A stretch of DNA of 35,403 nucleotides from Entamoeba histolytica HM-1:IMSS (Eukaryota; Evosea; Mastigamoebida; Endamoebidae), in NCBI RefSeq assembly GCF_000208925.1, contig NW_001914932.1, positions 1 through 35,403 of the forward strand, read 5' to 3'. The notes below the pieces were generated by a model. It did no database searches, was not told the origin of the DNA, and saw only the letters and a program-made list of their open reading frames with translations. Shown here in pieces: positions 18,503 to 27,052 of this stretch (its first letter is position 1; each line of letters opens with the position of its first letter). The position numbers and the translations under genes were made by a program.

Positions 18503-19590
18503 TTAATGTGGTTTGTATTTTTGAAGTTGTTGAGCAAAAGCAGGATTTGGACATACACAAAAACGATGTGCTTTTACTTTTGCAAGAGCAGCTTCATAAG
18601 GTATTTTTTCTTTTTTCATTACATATGCAATGACTAATGATGCTGATCTACTAACTCCAGCAACACAATGAACTAATACATTTTTTTCCGCTGTAACAAA
18701 TCGATCAATAAATTCAAATGATTCATTAAAATGAGATGAAATATCATCCGAAATACTATCTCCACATTGAATAAACAAATACTCAACTTTCTTACTTGTA
18801 TATAATGGTTTAGTTCCAATAGAAAGTACACCTTCAATATGATATTCTCTTAAGAATGGTTTAGTTGTAGATTCAACAGAACCAAGAAATAAATGAGGTA
18901 ATATACAGTTTGGCGTGAGTTGAGCATATGGAGTACCAAAGTCTTTTGAAAATACTCCATTATCATTTTTCACAACAGTAATTTTGTTAGCAATAACAGA
19001 AAATGAATGAATTGATTTTAATGGAATCATCCACTCATAATCGAATTCTGTCAATTCATTCCACCCTAAGTCTAATTCACCTATTTAATGAGTAATATTA
19101 ATTTATATGAAATTATAAAAATAAAACAAATATAAACAAACTTATTCCAGAAAGGTTAGTGAATTTGTCAAGAGGTAATGACTCAATTCTGTTGTGAGAA
19201 AGATTTAATACTTTTAAATTTGTCATATTGCATAACAGTGAAAAGTCAATGAGTTTATTATGACTAAGATTTAATGATGTCAACGAATTTAATTGAGTAA
19301 ATTCATTTGTCAAGGTATCAATCTTATTATCAGAAAGATCCAAAGTATTTAATGAAGTCATAATTTGAATTGGAGGTGTAAGTGTTAATAAATTGTTAGA
19401 TACAATAATTGTTTTGACATTTATAGGACTTATTTTCTAGTGAATATAAGTTATTTGAATGAATTAGAGAGAAAGAAAGATAATAAAAGCAAACATTTTG
19501 TTTTAAGTACCCAGAAATGTACTTTAAAAACTTTCCATCTGTTAGGTGCTTTTTACTTGCATTAATCCCATAGCCTAATTGACTTTTCAT
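18503..19590 (-). CDS. LRR / dual-specificity phosphatase, three exons, 322 aa
   Basis: Exons are inferred on the minus strand as 19590-19495, 19436-19142 and 19080-18503, joining in frame. Intron 1 (58 nt) starts GTTTGC and ends CTAG; intron 2 (61 nt) starts GTTTGT and ends AATAG. After a short leader, leucine-rich repeats run to about residue 145 (for example LNTLDLSDNKIDTL, LTSLNLSHNKL, LKVLNLSHNRIESL); LRR units are completed only when the introns are removed. A dual-specificity phosphatase domain follows, with HCVAGVSRSAS placing the catalytic Cys at about 269 and Arg at 275; an Asp in QCGDS (about 238) could be the general acid. It should remove phosphate from Tyr and Ser/Thr, with the LRRs choosing the partner. 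This domain pairing is known in Entamoeba and related amoebae. Confidence 0.88.
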
Positions 19591-20344
19591 TTTGCTCTAT
19601 TTATTCTACTTCTAAGTTCTGTTTTATTTTTGTGGATAAAATTATCTTGAACTAACTCAACTATTCACTATAGTTTTATTAATAGAAAAAAACTACAAAT
19701 TACGAATTTAAAAGATTCTTGAAATAATGAATGAAATGTTTTTTATATTCCTTCTTTTGTGTTTTTTTTTCTATGAACTAAAATCATTTCTTTTTATTAT
19801 TCATTGTCATTTTTTTTATTTGATATAAAAATAGACCGTTTTCCAATGAAGAAAATAACAAATTTTAATGCAATGGTTATTGCGTAAAACCTTTGCGTCT
19901 TGTAAAGAAAACAAACAAGACATAGAAATTCAATGTCATATAAAAGAATGAATGTTGATAACAAGAATGTGATTAATAATATTATGAATGGTAAAAGAAA
20001 TACTAGGGAAAAAATGGATTAGAAAGAGAAAGGTACAAAGAAAAACAAATAAGAAACAAGGTAAATATAGTGATGATGACTATACAAATAACAAATATAA
20101 ATCGTTAACAAGAAATGAAAATAGAAAGAATAAGAAATAAAATGGAGAAAGAAGAATATTCAGAAATACTCAAGAAGTAAGAAGGTAAAGAAAAAGATAT
20201 TTAAACAATTGAAGAAAGAAATTAAAAACAAACCCAAAAATTGAAGACGTAAAAGTGAAATAATAATAAATAACACCGAATATCAAAAAATATAATGAAA
20301 ATAATCAGATAAGAAATAATACAAAAGAAAGAAAAAGAAATTTA
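19591..20344. other. Intergenic, 754 bases
   Basis: Holds the promoter of the LRR-phosphatase at its left. From about 19960 the plus strand becomes A/G-rich like the LINE fragment to its right, so the retrotransposon remnant may begin here, but I could not read a protein in it. Confidence 0.45.
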
Positions 20345-21540
20345 ATTGAAGTGTTGTATTGTTTTGCAATTAATTGGTTGAATAAGAAATTATATAAGAA
20401 ATTATATAAGAAATTAAGATGGGAACAAATAGAAAGTATAATAAAAGTAATAAACATCAATGTCAATAATGAAAAAGAATATATTAATTATATTAAAATA
20501 TCACATAAAATAAAAGAAAGTATTAAACTGTACATTAAAATGAAAGTAAATAATATAATAGAAAGAAGAGTAGAGTGTGATTCAATAATAAAAAACATCA
20601 TATTAAAGAATAACTCTACTGAAATTGATGAAGAATACCTTAACACTCTCATCAATAAAGTGAAAGAAATGAAAATAGAAAAATGTACAAATATTAATTA
20701 CTACTGGAAAAGAAAAGAAGCTGACGAATTAATAATGGAAATTAATAATAGATTGGATAATATCAAGAAGCAGAATGGATTATCTGCAAGATGATATGAA
20801 TATTTCAATTTATATGCATCTCTATCTCCAAAATAAAATAATAGGAGATAAATTTGATGAAATAAAAGAAATCCTAAAGAAAATAAATAGACTAGAAGAT
20901 TTGGTCAAGGGAAGAAAATTGTAGAGAATAAAGTGCATCATGAAATTAAAAGAATATGATGAAGAATGAATTAAAGTTAAAGCACTAGAAAGAATAAAAT
21001 ACATAAAATATATGATGACAATGATAAAAGAAAGAATTAAATTTAATAAAAATGAAATAATCAGAATCAATACAAATAAAATCATGTTTGATTCTAACAA
21101 GAAAATTAGAATAAGGAAGAAAGACCCAAAGAATGAAATATACCCAAATAACGATATTACTTTAGAATATTGGAAATCATTATATGAAACACAGGTGATA
21201 TTAAATAAAGAGAAATGGAAAATAAAACAAATCACCTCGTGGAATGAAAGATATATCAATTATGATAGTGTCATTATAACAATAAATGAATTAAATTTAA
21301 GTATAATGAAAATTAATAACTGGAAATACTCATTGGCACAATATAAATTCAATAAAAGAAATAAATATAAAGAAATAAAGAATAAAAAAAATAGAGAAAT
21401 TAAGACGTGTCAAAATAATTGAATAATAAATTCAGAGAATAATAGATTAAATAAAGAAGTAAAAATAGAAAATTACAATGTAAAAGAAGACAGAAACGTT
21501 ATTATTAAAAAAACATTATGAAAAACATAGAATATTGAGT
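20345..21540 (+). mobile_element. Degenerate LINE fragment 2, region upstream of the reverse transcriptase
   Basis: An open stretch at 20351-20794 (147 codons, Lys/Ile/Asn-rich) and another at 21012-21422, with broken sequence between (for example IIGDKFDEIKEILKKINRLE near 20842-20900). The second contains EIYPNNDITLEYWKSLYETQ (about 21135-21195), homologous to the EYPDNISTINFWKGIYE block of fragment 1, and ITINELNLSIMKINNWK, matching ITQNELDCDIKFINN of fragment 1 at the same relative place. It therefore covers the N-terminal and pre-RT part of the ORF and stops before the RT core. Stops and frameshifts show it is inactive. Confidence 0.7.
20383..20416 (+). repeat. 12-bp tandem repeat, 2.8 copies
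   Basis: The unit TAAGAAATTATA is repeated head to tail inside LINE fragment 2, coding for KKLY-type repeats. Probably replication slippage. Confidence 0.8.
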
Positions 21541-21967
21541 CTATAACAACAAACATACTCCATAAAATTACTTGATAATATTTCATACAATTGATTTTTC
21601 TCAATTGATCCAGAAACAATAGAAATTCATTCTATTAACATTTAATTAATTGTTTTTTGTCTTTATAAAACTTCATTATCATACCATAAGACAAGGAAAT
21701 AAAAATAATTTTAATAAAACAAAAAAATGTCATTTACCATTACCCAGAAAAGCTAAAAAGGAAAAATGACATAATTCTAATTATAAACAAATATTCATCA
21801 GTAATCAAAACCCCTATCTCTTTAAATAAAACATAAAAAATTTTACAACTAAAGAATCCAACTCATCTTCCTTTCTTAGATTTGGTTGTTAAGTTACATA
21901 CATATAAGATATTTTTTATTGAAAAAAAATTATTAATAAAAATGAAGTTCATAAAAAATATAAACAA
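21541..21967. other. Intergenic, 427 bases
   Basis: AT-rich spacer after LINE fragment 2 and downstream of the bZIP gene. No coding signal recognised. Confidence 0.5.
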
Positions 21968-22414
21968 CTATTGAGAATTAAACTTGTTCTTATTTGAAAG
22001 TAATGGTTCTGAAAATGAAGAGGATTTTTCTATAAGTAATTTAAGACGTTTATTTTCTTGTTCAAGAGAAATACATTTTTGTTTATATTTAATAAGTTCT
22101 TGTTGAATTTCTATAAATTTATCTTTCTTTTTTTCCCTACTACACTTAGAAGACCATCTATTTTGTATTTTTCTTCTTAATTTTTTAATTTGAAGTTCAT
22201 CATTTGAACGTAACTCATTCCGAGATTTTATTCTTTCAACCTCTTTGTCAAATTCTTTTAAATCAAGTTTTTCAAGTAAAGTCCAATTTATTTCTTTTTT
22301 AAATGGAGACTTAGGTTTAACTTCTTTTTTAGAAGATTCACGAGGTGATAATCTCTTTCCACTAAAGTTTTTAGTATGAACATTGAATGGATTGTAGGGT
22401 ACTGCCTTCGACAT
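21968..22414 (-). CDS. bZIP transcription factor
   Basis: 148 residues from the ATG at 22414. The C-terminal half carries a basic region and leucine zipper: KIQNRWSSKCSREKKK has the N-x7-R signature (Asn85, Arg93; compare NRxAAxxSR), nine residues then lead to Ile103, followed at seven-residue steps by Tyr110, Leu117 and Leu124. The N-terminus is basic with short Ser/Pro segments. bZIP proteins bind DNA as dimers through this region; target genes cannot be inferred. The pair Ser-Ser replaces the usual Ala-Ala, and Trp sits beside it. Zipper is short (about four heptads). Single exon as read. Confidence 0.75.
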   Translation of the reverse strand: MSKAVPYNPFNVHTKNFSGKRLSPRESSKKEVKPKSPFKKEINWTLLEKLDLKEFDKEVERIKSRNELRSNDELQIKKLRRKIQNRWSSKCSREKKKDKFIEIQQELIKYKQKCISLEQENKRLKLLIEKSSSFSEPLLSNKNKFNSQ

Positions 22415-22661
22415 CAAAAAATGTAGAACTATTAGATGATGGCGACACTAACGGACTTTTGGACTAAAGTATTTTCCTTAGTTCTTCCTTTTAAATCAAG
22501 TATTTTTTCCTAATTTTCCAATCATTTTAATAAAAAAGAAAAAATAGAAAAAAAAAGAAGTTTGTAACGATTCTTTCGAAAATCATAAATTCTTAAAAAT
22601 GAAAAAATAAATAACAAAAATTTGAATGATGAAATGTTTTTTCTGTTTTTCTAGATTTACC

Positions 22662-23243
22662 TCAGAAACGATTAAATTGAGTTTGTAACAAAGAAATTAT
22701 TTGTGTGTCTTTTTGTTCTAAAGTTATTGAATGTTGTTTACTCAAACGACCATAGATTAAGGCATTTATTTTATTTCCAACTGACTCAATTTCTTGAGTT
22801 GAAAGTATTAATATATTGTTATGATATATTTCTACTACAGTTTCATATATCATTGAATGGTTATTTCCATTAGTGAATGAAGAACGAAATGAATATCCCA
22901 TAACAAAGGATAGATCTATGAGTAAATGTATTTGTTCAAAGATTTTATTCTTAGAAACTCTTTGTTTTGCTGTTTCTGAAGGAATTCCAATTGAAATATC
23001 AAAAGTAATTCGATCTTGGCATCTTTTATTTACAAAAGCTTCAACATCAATCCAGTCTTTGTTAAGTTCTATTCTTCTGATGTTAATTAATTGTAGAGAA
23101 AGATTACCTTTTTTAACTGGGCGTTGAATAAGAAACGAGTATTGTTCATTCAATAAAGCAATAAGTGTACATTGAACGCACACTTGATAATCACGGTGGG
23201 TTTTAAAAGTGCTCATTCTGTTTAAGATTTTCAGTGCTACCAT
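22662..23243 (-). CDS. Conserved-looking protein of unknown function
   Basis: I do not recognise this 193-residue protein. It is not low-complexity and looks like one folded alpha/beta domain, with strand-like blocks (YSFLIQRPV, LSLQLINIRRIEL, ITFDISIGI, TVVEIYHNNILILS) and a C-terminal helix. No signal peptide, membrane segment or metal-binding motif. The ATG at 23243 gives MVALKILNRMSTF; a second in-frame ATG is at codon 10. Function unknown. Confidence 0.6.
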   Translation of the reverse strand: MVALKILNRMSTFKTHRDYQVCVQCTLIALLNEQYSFLIQRPVKKGNLSLQLINIRRIELNKDWIDVEAFVNKRCQDRITFDISIGIPSETAKQRVSKNKIFEQIHLLIDLSFVMGYSFRSSFTNGNNHSMIYETVVEIYHNNILILSTQEIESVGNKINALIYGRLSKQHSITLEQKDTQIISLLQTQFNRF

Positions 23244-23701
23244 TACAAAGGAAATTTCATATTAATCAAGAACAATTTGGAAAGAGTCGGCAGTCTCAAT
23301 TGAATTATTTCTTCGTAGAAAATAAAAATATATTCAAAAACCGAACATTTTGGAAGTTTTATTTTTTGGTTTTACTTCAAAACAACATCTTTTCAATTTA
23401 ATTTCGTCGGTTCTTCAAGGGGGAAACATCAAAAGTTAATTTAATTCTTTTTTAGATAATATTATTAAAACCTTTTAATGTAATTGACTGTCTTGTATTG
23501 TTATACTTTTTTCAAGAAAGACATAAAAGAAAAAAAGAAGTAATATATTTAACTGGGGGGAATATTTATGATTTCTTTAAAAAAATATTTGAGAAAATAC
23601 AATTTAATCTATTTTTCAAAATAATATAAAAAGAATTTGTCTTAGATTTATCAAATAAATATAGAGAAATTACTTCACAGGTAATGTAATTAATTAATTT
23701 T
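23244..23701. other. Intergenic, 458 bases
   Basis: Spacer between two minus-strand genes. Includes a run of six G (about 23554-23559), unusual for this DNA. No coding signal recognised. Confidence 0.5.
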
Positions 23702-24952
23702 TTAAAGTAATGAAACGTTTTGGTTTCTTGATCCTAAATACGGTAATGCTTGGGCACTTGCACTCATAGCTCTTTTTCTTGGAGGTGCAGCCAATTGTAT
23801 TTTATGAAGATGAGGTTCTTTTATTTCAGTTTCGACACAATACATTGGAACATTATCTTTACTTGTTGGTACTGGGACAAAGTGAGATGATGTTTCTCGA
23901 GGGGTTTTTGGATCAGGAATAGAATAAATATTCATTGATTCTTGTGATGATTGTTTTTGTTGGTGTTCATTTTGTTGAATTGGTTTAATATCAATAAATG
24001 GAGCACTTTCTTTTCTTTGTTTGTGATGGTGATGAGAGTTTTGTTTAGTTTTTGAAATTTTAGGTTCTATATCATTTAAGGATAAATATCCATGTTGACT
24101 ACTTGGTTTAACTTTTTTCATTTCATTGAGACGATGTCTTTTATCATTTAAAATATTCAATAAGTCTGAATATTCATTCTTTTTAAAACCATTAATACCT
24201 TCAATTAATTCTTCAAATTTTCTAAGTTTTAATTTAAGTATTACTCTTTTTTTTTATTTTAAATCTTTCATTTATTCTTAACAAACTTTGATAATTTTTT
24301 TGCTTCTTCTAACACAGATTCAAATTGTTCATTTGGTGAGATCATTTGAACAGAACATTTCTTTATACTTTTTTGAATTTTATGTACATACTTTTCAAAT
24401 TCTATTTGCTCTGAATTTTCGATTAATTGTGGATAATTCATTTGAATGTCAAGACAATTAAATGCTTTTTTATTCTTTTCATATATTTTCATATACTCAT
24501 TTAATTCATATGGAAATTTAAATCCCCATTCTGCAATCATTTTTCTTGCTTTCATTTGAACTTCATCTAAAACATCTTCTTTCTATGAAATTAACATCTC
24601 TAACTCTTTTGTATTTTTATTCATTTACTAAAACAATACAAACTTTAAATTTTGCTAATATCTGCATATGTCGTATAAATTCAAGTTCACCTACTTCTAT
24701 TCTAAATACAGACTGATGCTTAACTGTATAATCGATAATTTCTAACAGACATAACATTTGAACTTCTGTTAACTCTTTATGTTTGTACTTTTTCATTAAT
24801 AACATTGATTGTTCAGATAATCCTAATGGAGCTTCAACATTCATTCTCATAAAATCTGATATTGATTTTACTTTGTCAATATCTGGGGGATATGAACCTC
24901 CACAAATTGTTATTTTGATGACGTCACTTAGACGAAGAGGTTGAGAAGACAT
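23702..24952 (-). CDS. VHS-domain protein, three exons, 374 aa
   Basis: Exons are inferred on the minus strand as 24952-24644, 24582-24287 and 24221-23702, joining in frame. Intron 1 (61 nt) runs GTTTGT to CATAG, intron 2 (65 nt) GTTTGT to CTTAG. The first ~130 residues fit a VHS domain: LSDVIKITICGG, DIDKVKSISDFMR, LLMKKYKHKELTEVQMLCLLEIID, and after the splice ARKMIAEWGFKF, the closing W-x-x-x-F helix. A helical segment follows (about 140-225). The C-terminal third is Gln/Ser/Pro/His-rich, with an HHHHK cluster, and probably disordered. VHS proteins (Vps27/Hrs, STAM, GGA, Tom1) sort ubiquitinated or receptor cargo at endosomes and Golgi. No FYVE or UIM is seen, so it is nearer Tom1/GGA in layout. 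Confidence 0.75.
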
Positions 24953-25355
24953 TGATTATTTTAATTCTAAGTTTCTCTTAATTTTTTCTTTTCTTGTTTT
25001 TATCAATAATTTCTTTTTTATGACTCATTGACGAAATAAATTATTGATAAAAATAAAAAGAATATATTTAAAAATTTATCATCATGTTTTATATTTAATT
25101 TTTAAGTTATTTACTGTTAAATGAAATGTATTGGTTATATTTTAATAATAGAAATACTTCTATTTAAGAAAGAAAAAAGAGAATAAAATAGTTGAAAAAA
25201 TAAACAATACTAAAGAATTAATAGAAAAATAATAAAAATGATTAAACTTATGATAACTATTTATTTCTTGTTCTTTTCTTTCTGCTTTCTTCTTATCTAC
25301 TGTAACGTTTTTTTTTTGTATTAGTATTTAGATAACTCAAACAAAAGCTATTTTT
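24953..25355. other. Intergenic, 403 bases
   Basis: AT-rich spacer between the VHS gene's start and the 3' end of the FG-GAP gene. No coding signal recognised. Confidence 0.5.
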
Positions 25356-26819
25356 TCAGTTATATTCTATAGATATTGGTGAAATAATGTTTAAATGAAG
25401 TTTTTGACGATCTGAAATAACAAAGTCATGGCTTGTTGGAGAAAATAAGTCATCAACCAAAACCCCTAAATAATCAGTAACACTTGAAAGTTTTGAAACA
25501 TTCTCTCCTTCTATTTTGATATAAACTTTTTTTATTTCAAAAGTATCTGTTATAATAGTTTGACTTACTCCACAAAAGATTCTACGGAATAGTGAATAAT
25601 TAATAATTTTAATAAGAAAGAAATATTAAGCAAACTTATTTTTATTGATACTAAGACTATTGGCAACATTAAATGTTATTTGACTAAATAATGATGTAAT
25701 GTTATCTGATTCACTAATGTTTAAACTTAATTTAAAAATAATTTCATGTGTTTCAGATAAACTGTTTTTGAATTGACACATTTTGGGTTTTAATTCATTT
25801 GTGAATATAAATACTGTATTAATTTGCTTTTGAATAATAGAACCAAACTGCATACTATTTTTTCTAAGTGAAGGTATAACCCATTTTTCTGGAACAAATT
25901 TGTTATTATCTAATATGAAGAAAATTACACTTCCTACAGAATCCATTCCATAAAAAGAGAGGTTTGGTGCTGAAATAATCAGTCGAGTTCCAAAAAATTG
26001 AACAGACTCTCCAAACTTTGAAGCAAACCAATCAACATCATCATATGGGGTTGTGAGTTGTTGATAAAATTCAAAAGTATCTATTGTTTCATTGTACTTG
26101 AATAAAAATACTATTCCATTAAATTCATTTCCTAAACTTGATGATACAGCAATCCAATAACCAAAGATAGAAATGGAACTACCAAAATTATCATGAATCC
26201 CTGTTAATGGAGAGGTTAATGTTGAGTGATATTCAAATTTATTATTACGATAAATAAAAAGATCAACAGTATTTTCCCCATTTCCTACGGCAAGAAAATT
26301 TGCATTTGAAGCTAGTCTTTGTCCAAATTTCATATCATCATGTGGCTTTAATGGCCATAATGTCTGGACGTATACTCCATTTAATCCATAAACTTTAACA
26401 CAACCACAAGAATATCCTTTATAATATTCATAAATAGACCCTATTATTCCATAATCTCCACTAATTATCACTGACTCTCCTAGTCCAGTAATATTTGTTT
26501 CCGTAGTTAATAACTTGTCAGAACTACCTGTCATTATTAAATAACAATTTCCATTTCTAGAATCACAAACAAAAATATTCTTTTCATAACACATGAAAGA
26601 AGGATGGTCTACTGTTAAATTGTTAACCACTTCAGTTACAACAAATGATAAACCAAGTTTTTCAATACTAAAGATACTACCATTTTTGGTTATAACCATT
26701 GACTTTGTTTGATCAGGATCAACAGCACTTGCTATCAAATAATTGTCGTATTGATATTTTAGATTACAGTCAACAATATCAACAGATAATGCATAAACGA
26801 ATAAAAACCAAAAAATCAT
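25356..26819 (-). CDS. Secreted FG-GAP beta-propeller protein, two exons, 469 aa
   Basis: Exons are inferred on the minus strand as 26819-25636 and 25581-25356, separated by a 54-nt intron (GTTTGC to CGTAG) that overlaps an apparent stop codon; splicing adds 75 residues. The protein begins with a signal peptide (about 1-18). FG-GAP-type repeats occur at FGQRLASNANFLAVGNG (165-181), FGSSISIFGYWIAVSSS (212-228) and FGESVQFFGTRLIISAP (269-285), with a likely earlier one at 112-127. This pattern gives a beta-propeller as in integrin alpha N-termini. Sequons (NLT, NIT, NET, NLS, NIS) agree with secretion. No membrane anchor or ER-retention tail is visible, so it may be secreted. AATGAAC lies 23-29 bases before the ATG. 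Confidence 0.75.
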
Positions 26820-26841
26820 CTTGGAAAGAATAGACGATGAT

Positions 26842-26848
26842 GTTCATT
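26842..26848 (-). promoter_or_regulatory. GAAC-like promoter element of the FG-GAP gene
   Basis: AATGAAC on the minus strand, matching the core of the Entamoeba GAAC box (AATGAACT), just upstream of the ATG at 26819. Confidence 0.35.
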
Positions 26849-27052
26849 ACCTAAATTTGGTTGTCTTTTCTTTATAAAAAAGAAAACATCGTTCTTGAGA
26901 GGTAAGGAACAAAGAAAAAGAATTAACTATATTTTTGTTTTTTATTAATAAAATATATTAATAAATAATATTATTTTTATAATTTAGAATTTTTTGATTT
27001 GAAACGAAAAAAAGCAAAATATAACTAGAAAAAGTAAAGTGAAGTAGTTATA

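Noticed and set aside
20351..20794. LINE fragment 2 open stretch as a host gene
   Set aside because: Its downstream sequence shares two blocks with LINE fragment 1 and the composition is retrotransposon-like, so it is better read as part of a dead element.
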